This document shows positions 35,047-43,964 of a stretch of 64,000 bases of DNA, piece by piece (the stretch's first letter is position 1; each line of letters starts with the position of its first letter). Origin of the DNA: an uncultured Saprospiraceae bacterium (GTDB lineage: Bacteria > Bacteroidota > Bacteroidia > Chitinophagales > Saprospiraceae). The stretch covers positions 248,001-312,000 of the forward strand of contig CALEYL010000011.1 in the NCBI GenBank assembly GCA_937926205.1. Reading direction: 5' to 3'. The notes below the pieces were generated by a model, which saw nothing but the letters and a program-made list of their open reading frames with translations, had not been told where the DNA came from and made no database searches. The position numbers were made by a program, and so were the translations under genes.

Positions 35047-35924
35047 CATGAGTCAGGTGAATCAGGGGCTAGACATACTTGATTCCTTTTAGCCTTACCT
35101 CAAAAATAAGGTGATTATGATACTCAAGAGGAGTTTGCTCATCGATTGACAGTTCAATAATCAAGGAATATTTGTTACTTTTTGCATCGCCAAAAAAGTA
35201 ACCAAAAACGCTAGCCTGCATAAACTCCATCCGTCAAACAGTATGCAGGCAGGCCCCCCGCGCAGTGGAATAAATGACCAGAAATTTTGTAAACGAGAAA
35301 CAGATCCCGACCTGACTCCCTCTTGATAATGAGCTTATGATATCCTATGCAAAGGTGCGGACAGCTGATTGTCAGAAAACTACTGCTTGTCGTGAACCTG
35401 TTGCCATACAGCGCCCCGACAGGTGGATCGGCTCGCGGTGGGCTGGCCTGAGGGAGAGGCGCCTTTTTTTGCCTTTCAGAAACCTGCGCGATATTAGAAG
35501 CAAAGACCGGACGTTAATACACAAAGAGCGCGGACTTAAATACCAGGCAAAAATCAGCGGCGAGTCGAGGAGCCAACCTTACATCAGGTTAAAGACCGAA
35601 TCGCCGGATAACATCTGTGGCCAAACGTGAAAAAAGGGCGCCTTATGGCAACGAGCCTTTTTGCTTACTTTTTGGGCGGCAACAAAAAGTAAGATAAACC
35701 CAGAAGTAAAGACCTGTGGATTAAGCTTCAGCAAGCATTCAGGCAGATGTGCTGAGATAAACCTGGCTTGATAAGTACGAAGTGGTAAGAACAGTCACTA
35801 AAAGCATTTTAGCCCCTGATTCGTATGACTCATGCGAATCAGGGGCTACCTGTCTGCTCTTGATGCGCGCGCTATCCGCCCCGCATCGGGAATCTATACC
35901 CTGATCGGAATACGGCAATTTCGA
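35047..35924. repeat. Repeat island with hairpins, no confident gene
   Basis: An 880 nt region. GAATCAGGGGCTA at 35059-35071 is repeated inverted at 35810-35822 and again direct at 35836-35848, the latter two forming a 14-bp hairpin stem. Inside, two more hairpins of related sequence stand at 35174-35202 (GTTACTTTTT/AAAAAGTAAC) and 35664-35693 (CTTACTTTTTG/CAAAAAGTAAG). A 97-codon frame at 35337-35630 has an unusual composition with no recognised family and is not called. The nested inverted repeats suggest a decayed insertion. Confidence 0.5.
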
Positions 35925-36695
35925 TCAAAGTGCCAGTCGCAGCATCAACGCAAACTGTAAATCGCTCATGCCGCTGTGCTTGTATGATTCGGCTGTGCCA
36001 ACTTGTGTGACTGGCGTTCCTGACCAATTGGAGGTTTCTTCGTAATTGCCTTTTAGATTCGTGTACATCCAGGCACTCCGGAGTTCAAAGCCAATACTGG
36101 CCTGTGGTATGGGATGAAACGAAATTCCTCCAACAGGGCCAATACCGAAGGCCATGCCCCCAGGAAAAGAGCGTACATATTCATAAACATCGGCTTCGGG
36201 CGTCATCAAATCCGTTGTGGAATTGGAAGACTCCAGCCGATTTAGCCAATAGACCGGGATTTCCAAACCGGCATTCAGGGAAAATTTTCCCATTCTATGG
36301 CTGCCGGTAAAGCCGGGCGACAGAAACCAGCTTTTTGCCGTTTCTACGGTTCTGGAACCCTGTACCGGAAGCCCTTCAGGCGTCCCAAAAATGGATAAAA
36401 AATCAGTTTGCCGAAGCGAATACCCGCCGCGCAGGCGCAATTGCAACCCTTTGGAAAAAGAAACCTGAACTAAGCCTTCCAGCGCATACTTGCTGGTACT
36501 GTAGTTTTTTTCCAGAATCCCTCCATAGCCCCCGATGACGTTGCTGGCTGCTCCCGGCTGGGGTGGGTTTTCAAAAGGGTGTGCGACGTTTGGATTCGCC
36601 ATTGAAACGCCTATTGAAAAGGCAGTTTTTTGCGCCAGAGACGGCGCGGCCATGATGCTGCACAAAAGCGCAGCACTCAATACTTGCTTGAACAT
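35925..36695 (-). CDS. Outer-membrane beta-barrel-like protein
   Basis: A 256-residue exported protein with signal peptide (MFKQVLSAALLCSIMAAPSLAQ). The rest alternates short polar turns and amphipathic strands (ALEGLVQVSFSKGLQLRLRGGYSLRQTDF, FSLNAGLEIPVYWLN, ASIGFELRSAWMYTNLKG) and ends in LQFALMLRLAL with a terminal hydrophobic residue, as in outer-membrane barrels. It is the third gene of a minus-strand operon after a sigma factor and a single-pass membrane protein, so its expression may depend on that sigma factor. Function unknown. Confidence 0.6.
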   Translation of the reverse strand: MFKQVLSAALLCSIMAAPSLAQKTAFSIGVSMANPNVAHPFENPPQPGAASNVIGGYGGILEKNYSTSKYALEGLVQVSFSKGLQLRLRGGYSLRQTDFLSIFGTPEGLPVQGSRTVETAKSWFLSPGFTGSHRMGKFSLNAGLEIPVYWLNRLESSNSTTDLMTPEADVYEYVRSFPGGMAFGIGPVGGISFHPIPQASIGFELRSAWMYTNLKGNYEETSNWSGTPVTQVGTAESYKHSGMSDLQFALMLRLAL

Positions 36696-36754
36696 ATTGA
36701 TGCTTTTTTAGTGAAAAATCAGAAACCTGTTACGGAAAAAACGCTGCCATTTAA

Positions 36755-37927
36755 TCAATGCCAGACATACCAAACCAAACCGGCATTCAACCCTATGGAA
36801 GCAGGTACTAATTTCGGAGTTACGCCACCCGGCCATCGTCCATGTACGCTGCCCGACACCCCCAAATGGCCGGAGATGCGGTGAACAATGGACATTCTGC
36901 TGCTCCAGCCATTCCAGTACAATCCGGATTCCTGCCGGTACCGGTCGTCCACTAAGATGGGGGTGCTGCCGTAGTCTTCAAATCTGAAATGCCGATATTG
37001 CTCCACCGGACCGCGCAATTGCCCTGCCACACTGAGTAACAGCTCGGTTTTTCGGTTTGGCAAAGCAACGCGATACGCCAATCCCATATGAAACGATGTC
37101 CATTGAACGCTCACCTTGTCCGGAAAATCTGAGGGTCCGGGGCAAGTTGCACATTCGACCGGCCAACCCAATCCAGGCCCTGCAGCGGGTGGATTTTCTT
37201 TGGCATGTAGCTTAAACAAACCGGTTGTAATGCCCCATTTTCCGGGCATGATATATAGGGAAGCTCCCGCTTCCTGGAGGTGCATCCGGGATAACTTTTC
37301 CGACATAAATGTGCCGCCGCCTCCATCTGCAGCGATCAGCAGACTTGTTGTTCGCCTGGCAACGATCGGGTAGTTTGATCGGGCAGGGATTATTGAAGCC
37401 GTAAATGGCGCCATAACGGCTAAATGTTCTGACAGAAGAGGGCGTAAGGGCGTATTCGGTACCCTCACCGATGCCATCTTTTCTGGTCTGTCTGCAGCAG
37501 TCCTTCGACCAATAGGAGGTAATGCTTCCGGGGCCGGTGTTTTGTTGATGATGGGCTGGATTTGGGCCGTTGTTTTATGTTGACGCCAAAGGGGTAGTTG
37601 CTCCGCCGGCAGATTAGGCTGAGCTGATATTTGTTGCCATAGGGTATCGTGAACCACGCGCTCCCGGATCAAAATGACGGTATCGGTATGCAAAACTGTA
37701 GAATCCATTGTAGATGATGCCGTAAGCTGCGGCAACAGCAGGTACCAGATGAGGTTGTTTCCCATCAAAACCAGTCCGCCGATCAGAGGCCAAAACCACA
37801 CCGCCCGGCGTTTGCCTTTTACCTGAATTCGCTGGTGCACAGTCGCCCAGTCTTCTTCCCTGAAGTTCTGCGCCGGCTCCTGCCTGAGCCGTTTAGCCAG
37901 TTCGTCCCAAAATTGATTGTCTTCCAT
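36755..37927 (-). CDS. Single-pass membrane protein downstream of a sigma factor
   Basis: A 390-residue protein with a short cytoplasmic N-terminus (MEDNQFWDELAKRLRQEPAQ and on), one transmembrane helix at about 44-66 (VWFWPLIGGLVLMGNNLIWYLL), a linker, and a C-terminal periplasmic part that looks strand-rich and barrel-like (GASLYIMPGKWGITTGLFKL, VALPNRKTELLLSVAGQL). The topology and position 4 nt after the sigma gene fit an anti-sigma factor fused to an outer sensing domain, a layout seen in Bacteroidota. No zinc motif is present. The role is inferred. Confidence 0.6.
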   Translation of the reverse strand: MEDNQFWDELAKRLRQEPAQNFREEDWATVHQRIQVKGKRRAVWFWPLIGGLVLMGNNLIWYLLLPQLTASSTMDSTVLHTDTVILIRERVVHDTLWQQISAQPNLPAEQLPLWRQHKTTAQIQPIINKTPAPEALPPIGRRTAADRPEKMASVRVPNTPLRPLLSEHLAVMAPFTASIIPARSNYPIVARRTTSLLIAADGGGGTFMSEKLSRMHLQEAGASLYIMPGKWGITTGLFKLHAKENPPAAGPGLGWPVECATCPGPSDFPDKVSVQWTSFHMGLAYRVALPNRKTELLLSVAGQLRGPVEQYRHFRFEDYGSTPILVDDRYRQESGLYWNGWSSRMSIVHRISGHLGVSGSVHGRWPGGVTPKLVPASIGLNAGLVWYVWH

Positions 37928-37931
37928 CTTT

Positions 37932-38477
37932 TTATTCCTTTAGCGAGGCAACGAGGATCAGGCGTTTGAGCTTTTCTTTGGCTTTCGCCAAATTGCTTTT
38001 GGATGTTCCAGATTGTATGCCAAGCATTTCTGCTATTTCTTCATGCGTATGCCCTTCCACTACGTGTAGGTTAAACACCAGTCGGTAAGCGGTGGGCAGT
38101 TGTTGGATCAGGTTGACCAAATCTTCGTGATACAGGTAATCTAAAGCGGATGGCGCGCATTCCACCGCCGTCAGTTGTTCTTCGCCCATAGCCTGAATCC
38201 GTGCCCGGCACAGCGCCCTGTAACGGTCAATGGCTGTGTGGACAATAATGCGCCCGATCCAGGTTTTAAAAGGCCCCTGTTGCTTGTAATGGTCTATCCT
38301 CGTGAATATCTTAACGAAAGCGTCGTTGATGATTTCGTGGGCTTCCTCTTTAGATGGCGCGTACCGCAAACCTATGCTGAGGGCATAAGCGTAGAAATGC
38401 CGGTACAATAAGCGCTGGCATTCTGAGTCCTGTTTGCGGCACCCCTCTAACCATGTATCAACGTTAGCATCGTTCAT
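37932..38477 (-). CDS. ECF RNA polymerase sigma factor
   Basis: A 181-residue sigma-70 protein with region 2 (LLYRHFYAYALSIGLRYAPSKEEAHEIINDAFVKIF, about 22-58), WIGRIIVHTAIDRYRA, and region 4 (LPTAYRLVFNLHVVEGHTHEEIAEMLGIQSGTSKSNLAKAKEKLKRL, about 125-172). It heads the operon with a single-pass membrane protein and a barrel-like protein. It is a different lineage from the two sigma factors at 4 and 19 kb. Confidence 0.92.
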   Translation of the reverse strand: MNDANVDTWLEGCRKQDSECQRLLYRHFYAYALSIGLRYAPSKEEAHEIINDAFVKIFTRIDHYKQQGPFKTWIGRIIVHTAIDRYRALCRARIQAMGEEQLTAVECAPSALDYLYHEDLVNLIQQLPTAYRLVFNLHVVEGHTHEEIAEMLGIQSGTSKSNLAKAKEKLKRLILVASLKE

Positions 38478-38605
38478 CGCTCCTTACACGCTCCGGAAAA
38501 GCAAAGGGTTGCCTCATGCTGAAAATATTTTGAGAGATTGTTGAAATATGGACGCCTGATGTTGATTTTTAAGATCCAAATTCTCAGGCCTCCTGTCTTT
38601 TTTAT

Positions 38606-38617
38606 TGCAAATTTGCA
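38606..38617. promoter_or_regulatory. 12-bp palindrome before the second fucosidase
   Basis: TGCAAATTTGCA is a perfect palindrome 13 nt before the fucosidase start and could be an operator half of the short region shared by the divergent sigma and fucosidase genes. No partner site is seen. Confidence 0.25.
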
Positions 38618-38629
38618 CAAAATACATCT

Positions 38630-40084
38630 GTGAAACGACACCAACGAATCCTCTACCGGGCCTTGCCTTTCCTGATCTGCTTTGCCAATTCGGCCGTCAT
38701 TGCGCAGGAACAAAGCTATTTTCCCGACCCGGATACCGCCATTCAGCATCGACTGGAGGAGTGGAAAGACCTGAAATTCGGCCTGCTCATGCATTGGGGC
38801 CCTTACAGCCAGTGGGGCATCGTGGAAAGTTGGAGCATTTGTCCGGAAGACCTGAGTTGGGCCACAGGGGCCAGGAAACCAGGCGTGGCCGATAATTATG
38901 CAGACTACGTAAAAGCGTATGAAAACCTAAAAACAACCTTTAATCCCGTCCAATTCAATCCTGAAAAATGGGCAGAAGCGGCAAAAGCTGCCGGTATGAA
39001 ATACATGGTGTTTACGACCAAGCACCACGACGGCTTTTGCATGTTCGACAGCAAATACACGGATTATAAGGTTACTGACCCCGGATGTCCTTTTTCCGTC
39101 AACCCAAGACGCAATATCGCGCTGGAGATTTTTGACGCTTTCCGCAAAAAGGAATTCTGGATTGGCGCTTATTTTTCCAAACCCGATTGGCACAGTGACG
39201 ATTACTGGTGGAAGCAATTTCCGCCGAGCGATCGCAATGCCAATTATTCCATCCCAAAATACCCGGAAAAGTGGAAGCAATTTTCTGATTACACCCATAA
39301 TCAAATCAACGAGCTGGTCAGCGACTACGGCAAAGTCGACATCCTTTGGTTAGACGGTGGCTGGGTGCGCAAAAAAACAGAGGAAGAGCTGAAAAAGGAA
39401 ATGGCCGACGTTTACGAAGGAAGCCGTTGGGCCCGCAATCCGCAAAGCCAGGACATCGACATGGCTCGTTTGGTGCGGGAAGTTCGGGCAAAACAACCCA
39501 AATTGATCGTCGTGGATCGGGCTGTGCCGGGCGAACAACAAAACTACCTCACCCCTGAACAACACATCCCGGATGAAGGGCTGCCTTATCCCTGGGAAAC
39601 CTGCATGACCATGGGCAATAGCTGGAGTTATGTGCCCAACGATACCTATAAACCAGTCAACGAACTCATCGAAAAACTGGTTGACATCGTCAGCAAAGGC
39701 GGTAATTATCTGCTGAATATCGGCCCGGGGCCCGATGGCGAACTTGATCCGGTGGCTTATGAGCGCTTAAAAGAGATCGGCGCGTGGATGAATCTCAACG
39801 GCGAGGCTATTTACGGAACGCGCATGTATACGGTCTTCAAAGAAGGGGATGGCATCCGTTATACCGAATCAAAGGATGGCAAAACCCGGTATATTTTCTT
39901 GTTTGATTTTCCCGGAAAAACACTGCAACTGACCAAAATTCCATTTTCAAAAAACACTAAGCTGCAACTATTGGGCGCTAAACCCAACCTCAAGTGGCGC
40001 GCCTCCGGAGATGCGGTCGAAATTACAGTGCCAGCCTCCCTTAAAGCTGCTTCAAACCACGTCTGGGTAATAAAGGTAAGTTAG
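38630..40084 (+). CDS. Alpha-L-fucosidase, GH29
   Basis: A 484-residue secreted enzyme. The reading starts with GTG and gives a signal peptide (MKRHQRILYRALPFLICFANSAVIAQ); no in-frame ATG lies before it. GH29 motifs are WKDLKFGLLMHWGPYSQWG, YMVFTTKHHDGFCMFDS, IGAYFSKPDWHSDDYW and VDILWLDGGWV with the nucleophile aspartate, followed by AKQPKLIVVDRAVPGE and PWETCMTMGNSWSYV. It is the second of three GH29 genes in this window and is isolated from the fucose cluster by 8 kb. It converges on a T9SS protein gene across a strong hairpin. Confidence 0.92.
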   Translation: MKRHQRILYRALPFLICFANSAVIAQEQSYFPDPDTAIQHRLEEWKDLKFGLLMHWGPYSQWGIVESWSICPEDLSWATGARKPGVADNYADYVKAYENLKTTFNPVQFNPEKWAEAAKAAGMKYMVFTTKHHDGFCMFDSKYTDYKVTDPGCPFSVNPRRNIALEIFDAFRKKEFWIGAYFSKPDWHSDDYWWKQFPPSDRNANYSIPKYPEKWKQFSDYTHNQINELVSDYGKVDILWLDGGWVRKKTEEELKKEMADVYEGSRWARNPQSQDIDMARLVREVRAKQPKLIVVDRAVPGEQQNYLTPEQHIPDEGLPYPWETCMTMGNSWSYVPNDTYKPVNELIEKLVDIVSKGGNYLLNIGPGPDGELDPVAYERLKEIGAWMNLNGEAIYGTRMYTVFKEGDGIRYTESKDGKTRYIFLFDFPGKTLQLTKIPFSKNTKLQLLGAKPNLKWRASGDAVEITVPASLKAASNHVWVIKVS

Positions 40085-40110
40085 GTAGGTTTAGGCGGAT
40101 TGGTAAGGTT

Positions 40111-40145
40111 CAGGTGTCGGACACTTCCGAAGTGTCCGACACCTG
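40111..40145. terminator. Bidirectional terminator hairpin
   Basis: A perfect 17-bp stem: CAGGTGTCGGACACTTC (40111-40127) and its reverse complement (40129-40145) with a single central base. It sits between the convergent fucosidase (ends 40084) and T9SS protein (ends 40151). GTGTCGGACACTTC-type palindromes are also dispersed repeats in this phylum. Confidence 0.65.
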
Positions 40146-40150
40146 TTTGA

Positions 40151-41710
40151 TTAAATCACCACCATGCGTTTGGTCAAAACCTTTCCTTCGCTGGAAAGAA
40201 TGATCGAATACGTGCCGGGAGGGAGGCCCATTTCACGCAAAGGCACGCGTTCCGTGTATTTTCCGTAGTTAAATATCTTATTTTCAAAAACGGTGCGCAG
40301 GATTTTACCATCCTGAGCAGCGATTTGCAGCGTGACCGCAGTTCGATGCCTGATTTTAAAAGGAATCCAGGTTTCGGTGGCCGCCGGATTGGGGAAGTTT
40401 TGCCCCAACTCAGAAAGTGTTGACTCCTGTTCTTTCGTATCGGTTGCCAGTATGGCTGCTACATCTACCAATGCTGTCCACACACTGGTCGCCGGGTTAT
40501 CCATGCGCGTCCAGATGGGACGAACGATGTTGTTGTGCGCGGTGATGTTGGTGTAATCGCCAAAAAAATTGTTGCTGCCGGGCGTGAAAGGGGTTTCACT
40601 AACTTTGAAATTGTAAAAAGTTGCGCCGCCGTCCCGGGAAAGTGCGAGGAAAACATCGGTTTGCCCATTCGTGTAATGACGTTGGTCGTAGAATACGAAC
40701 CACAACCAGCCTGTTGCTTGGTCTACAGTCATCCAGGACATGAATTGATGCCGGTTTGTAGCGTCGTCGTTGACGCGAACCGGAGTGCTCCACGAGTTGC
40801 CGCCGTCGCTGCTTTTTGCCAGCCAGATGTCGGTGTTGGTTTCCCCATTGCGTTGGTCGCTCCAATTCACATATATCGTGCCCTGATGCGGTCCATTGCT
40901 CAGGTCACAGGCAGTTACCGGCAATCCGTTACAGCGCTGAAGGCCGGGAATCACGTAATCCCATCCCCCCGGCATGTCGTCAATTTTAATGTCGTCTTCC
41001 AGCCAGGAATCGCCGCCATCGGTGGATCTGTCGAATCGTAGTCCCGCAGGTCCGGCCCAGGAAACGTACACTTCACCATTGGGGCCAATGCAGGGCACAG
41101 CGCCTTCGGTGGTATTGTCGCTGTCGATGCAGTCGCCCGAAACCTTGTTCAGTTTTTTTGCTGCCGACCAGGTGTCGCCGCCATCGGTACTTTTTGAAAA
41201 TAAAATCCGGGAGCTGTCCTGCGGATTGTTGCTGCCGTATAAGTCAAATTCCGTCCAGGTCACATACAAGTGGTTGGTCTGCCGGTCAACGGCAATCCAG
41301 TGCTTGTCCTGATCGCGATTGCCATTGAGCCCGGTGAAGGTTCCCGCCGACCAGCTTTGGCCTCCGTTGGTGGATTTCTGGCAAACGATGCGGTCGATCC
41401 AACTGCCGCCGGGCGGGTTGGACAAATGCAGAAAATAAAAACTTCCCGAGGTATCCACACCAATGACAGGGTCGCCCCAGACGCCAAAATCTGACGATAC
41501 TGTCTGAGCGGTCCAGGTTCTTCCGGTATCAGCTGAAAAGTAGGTATTGTTCAGGTTAGCGCCGGCAACAATGCGGGCCGGGTTATTGGGATCGAGGCAG
41601 ATGGAAGGCTCGTTGGGGTCAAAATCGTCGCTGATGAGAATATTGGGGTGCGTTTGGGCGGTAAGTAAAGCAGGGACTAAGGCCATGGCAAAGAGGAGTA
41701 TTTTTTTCAT
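40151..41710 (-). CDS. T9SS-exported BNR-repeat beta-propeller protein
   Basis: A 519-residue protein started at the ATG giving MKKILLFAMALVPALLTAQ (signal peptide). It carries Asp-box repeats (FSADTGRTWTAQ, STNGGQSWSAG, STDGGDTWSAAKK, SSDGGNSWSTPVR, SRDGGATFYNF) forming a sialidase-like propeller. The last 80 residues are a type A T9SS sorting domain (LGQNFPNPAATETWIPFKI ... LPPGTYSIILSSEGKVLTKRMVV). It is probably displayed on or released from the surface. The sialidase catalytic residues cannot be identified, so binding or other hydrolase activity is open. It follows the AraC-type regulator by 16 nt and may be co-transcribed with it. Confidence 0.85.
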   Translation of the reverse strand: MKKILLFAMALVPALLTAQTHPNILISDDFDPNEPSICLDPNNPARIVAGANLNNTYFSADTGRTWTAQTVSSDFGVWGDPVIGVDTSGSFYFLHLSNPPGGSWIDRIVCQKSTNGGQSWSAGTFTGLNGNRDQDKHWIAVDRQTNHLYVTWTEFDLYGSNNPQDSSRILFSKSTDGGDTWSAAKKLNKVSGDCIDSDNTTEGAVPCIGPNGEVYVSWAGPAGLRFDRSTDGGDSWLEDDIKIDDMPGGWDYVIPGLQRCNGLPVTACDLSNGPHQGTIYVNWSDQRNGETNTDIWLAKSSDGGNSWSTPVRVNDDATNRHQFMSWMTVDQATGWLWFVFYDQRHYTNGQTDVFLALSRDGGATFYNFKVSETPFTPGSNNFFGDYTNITAHNNIVRPIWTRMDNPATSVWTALVDVAAILATDTKEQESTLSELGQNFPNPAATETWIPFKIRHRTAVTLQIAAQDGKILRTVFENKIFNYGKYTERVPLREMGLPPGTYSIILSSEGKVLTKRMVVI

Positions 41711-41726
41711 ATAGCGTTTATCGTTG

Positions 41727-42614
41727 TTATGCACCCACCCCTCTGCCAAATCCGACGGTATCCCGATACAATTGTGGTGAAACATCAGCATTGGTCTTAA
41801 AAAAGCGGCTAAAGTAGAACTCGTCGGTGTACCCCAATTCGTAAGCGATTTCTTTGACAGATTTATTGGTCAAATATAGCTCTCGCTTTGCTTCAATGAT
41901 AATTCTTTCTGCAATTAAGGCTGTAAGCGTTTTATTGAAATGCGTTTTCGTGATTTTTGCCAGCGCTTTCGAAGAAATATTGAGTACGTCGGCATAATCG
42001 CCGGCAGAGTGTTTGGTTTTATAATGGGTTTCAATAGCATCTTTCAGGTTTTGCAAAATGAAAGGTTCCCTGCTACCGGCTATAGCTTCCCCGGCTGTTT
42101 TGTGCTGTTGCGTTTTGAGCCTTGAACCGGTAATCAACAGAATTTTTAAATAAGAAACCAATAGCTCATGTTGTGCCAGGGCAGGGTTTTGCATTTCCCT
42201 TTGTATCTGGTCAATCATCAGATTAAAGGTATTTACCGAAACTTCGTCCATCATTGTTAGTGGCGGCTGGTAAATATTATTGAACAATACCCCCGAACAG
42301 GCTACTTCTTTGTGATGCTTGTGAATGCAAAAAAAATCGGGATGAAAATAAATGGCAACGCCTTTGAAGTTCTCATGCCCGGAAAACATAAAAGGCTGGT
42401 AGGGAGAAAATGCAAACAAAGCGTTTGGCTCAAAATCATAGGTTGAAAAGTCGGCTATAATGGTTCCCCGGCCTTCAGTAACCCAAATCATGGAATAATA
42501 ATTATTGCGCTGCAAGTGGTCAAAATGGCCATTGTCTTCAAAATAAAGCAACTTGAATGCCAGGTTGCCATTTTGGGTATTGATTAAGGTGAAAACTGAT
42601 TGCTTGGTGTTCAT
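41727..42614 (-). CDS. AraC-family transcriptional regulator
   Basis: A 295-residue regulator. The N-terminal part (about 1-150) resembles a cupin-like ligand domain (VTEGRGTIIADFSTYDFEPNALFAFSPYQPF). The C-terminal HTH pair is ADVLNISSKALAKITKTHFNKTLTALIAERI and KSVKEIAYELGYTDEFYFSRFFKTN, the AraC signature. It lies just upstream of the T9SS propeller gene and downstream of small stress-type genes on the same strand; any could be its target. Ligand unknown. Confidence 0.92.
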   Translation of the reverse strand: MNTKQSVFTLINTQNGNLAFKLLYFEDNGHFDHLQRNNYYSMIWVTEGRGTIIADFSTYDFEPNALFAFSPYQPFMFSGHENFKGVAIYFHPDFFCIHKHHKEVACSGVLFNNIYQPPLTMMDEVSVNTFNLMIDQIQREMQNPALAQHELLVSYLKILLITGSRLKTQQHKTAGEAIAGSREPFILQNLKDAIETHYKTKHSAGDYADVLNISSKALAKITKTHFNKTLTALIAERIIIEAKRELYLTNKSVKEIAYELGYTDEFYFSRFFKTNADVSPQLYRDTVGFGRGVGA

Positions 42615-42697
42615 TTGTTAAGTTCGTTTCGATTTCTGCTTGGGCATAAATTTTAAGCCCTGTCCGCGATAGCTGCAATTTTTTTTTGCCATGGTAC

Positions 42698-43117
42698 TTA
42701 TCTGAATTTTCTGTCAGTTTCTGCGATTGCCAAATCGTTGATGCTGGCAAACCGTTTGGCCATGAAGCCGTTTTCATCAAATTCCCAGTTTTCGTTCCCA
42801 TAAGCCCGGAACCATTGTCCCTCCGCATTGTGATATTCGTACTCAAAGCGAACGGCGATCCGATTGCCCGCATGCGCCCAGTATTCTTTTCTTAGTTTGT
42901 AATTCAATTCTCTTTTCCACTTGTCTGTCAAAAAAGCAATGATTGCTTCCCGCCCATTGATGAATTGGTTTCTGTTACGCCATTCGCTGTCAGGCGTATA
43001 GGCCTTTGACACGCGTTCGGGATTCTGGCTGTTCCAGGCATCTTCCGCCATTTGAATTTTTTGTTTTGCCGTCTCTTCTGTAAAAGGAGGCAAAGGTGGC
43101 CTTTGATGGTCCATCAT
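42698..43117 (-). CDS. DUF1348/NTF2-like protein
   Basis: A 139-residue cytoplasmic protein matching the DUF1348 (SnoaL/NTF2-like) family closely: RPPLPPFTEETAKQKIQMAEDAWN at the start, DSEWRNRNQFINGREAI, KWKRELNYKLRKEYW, NRIAVRFEYEYHNAEGQWFR and YGNENWEFDENG, ending in ASINDLAIAETDRKF. The family's function is unknown; the fold is a small alpha+beta cone able to hold a ligand. It lies between a carboxymuconolactone decarboxylase-like gene and the AraC regulator on the same strand. Confidence 0.9.
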   Translation of the reverse strand: MMDHQRPPLPPFTEETAKQKIQMAEDAWNSQNPERVSKAYTPDSEWRNRNQFINGREAIIAFLTDKWKRELNYKLRKEYWAHAGNRIAVRFEYEYHNAEGQWFRAYGNENWEFDENGFMAKRFASINDLAIAETDRKFR

Positions 43118-43229
43118 GTTGTCTTTTTGTTTTGAAAAAAAATGTCCGGCGGGGTATCAGAGGTTTGCTGTCAAAGAAGAATTATCCTTCAAAATTAATG
43201 CAAACTCCCTGGTACACCCCGAACAAGCG

Positions 43230-43778
43230 CTAAACTGCTACCGCCTCAAGTTCCGGTGCTATGGGGAAATCAATCGGGATTTGGGTGATGTTGTGCACAT
43301 AGTTCATGACGACCTTGTCGGCAATGGCAAGTACGACATCAACCAAAGCTCCTTTTGAATAGCCTGCATCAAAAAATTGTTGCAACACGGCACTCTTCGG
43401 GCGACCTTGTGTAGCCGTTATTTCTTTGGCCAAGGCAACCAATGCATCTAATTTGGGATTAAAAGATGCAGAACCACTCCTGATTTCCAGCACTTGATCA
43501 TCCGTAAACCCATTCATTTTTCCAATAACAGTGTGTGCGGATTGGCAATAACGGCATCCGTTAACCTCACTTACCACTAAATTAACGGCTTCTTTTTCCT
43601 TTTTGGTCAGTGATGTTTTACCATTTTGGAATTGCAGGTAATTGCCCAGGGCCGAATCTGAATAAGCTATCGTGGCGTATAAATTGGGGACGAAACCAAG
43701 GGCGCCTTGCAGCGTGTCAAAAATAGCCTGATTGTCTACATTAACCTCAACCCTGGTCGGAACAGTGAATTTTGTCAT
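43230..43778 (-). CDS. Carboxymuconolactone decarboxylase/AhpD-family protein
   Basis: A 182-residue protein of the CMD/AhpD fold. The redox motif is CxxC in VNGCRYCQSAHTVIGK (Cys-Arg-Tyr-Cys with the downstream histidine), as in alkylhydroperoxidase-like members, and helices around KEKEAVNLVVSEV and AKEITATQGRPKSAVLQQF are family-like. It probably reduces peroxides or acts as an oxidative-stress protein in the cytoplasm. It leads a minus-strand set with DUF1348 and AraC-type genes. Confidence 0.9.
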   Translation of the reverse strand: MTKFTVPTRVEVNVDNQAIFDTLQGALGFVPNLYATIAYSDSALGNYLQFQNGKTSLTKKEKEAVNLVVSEVNGCRYCQSAHTVIGKMNGFTDDQVLEIRSGSASFNPKLDALVALAKEITATQGRPKSAVLQQFFDAGYSKGALVDVVLAIADKVVMNYVHNITQIPIDFPIAPELEAVAV

Positions 43779-43906
43779 TTTTTAGAATTAAATGTGAATG
43801 TCTGATTGACCGTGCAAAAGTGCCGTGTTTGTTCCCCGTAAAAAATGGAGGATTTCCGCAAGGCAATGGACAATTTTCCCTCTTACTCCGGAAGAACAAG
43901 GGACCA

Positions 43907-43938
43907 TTGCTTCCTGCAATAAAAAAAAACTACTTTTG
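43907..43938 (+). promoter_or_regulatory. Promoter of the GNAT gene
   Basis: TTG at 43907-43909 and TACTTTTG at 43931-43938 with a 21 nt spacer match the Bacteroidota promoter well. The box ends 26 nt before the ATG at 43965. Confidence 0.55.
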
Positions 43939-43964
43939 CAGCAATTCAAACCTAACCACAACTC

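Noticed and set aside
35337..35630. 97-codon open frame in the repeat island
   Set aside because: No family resemblance, arginine-rich odd composition, and it lies across repeat-derived DNA.
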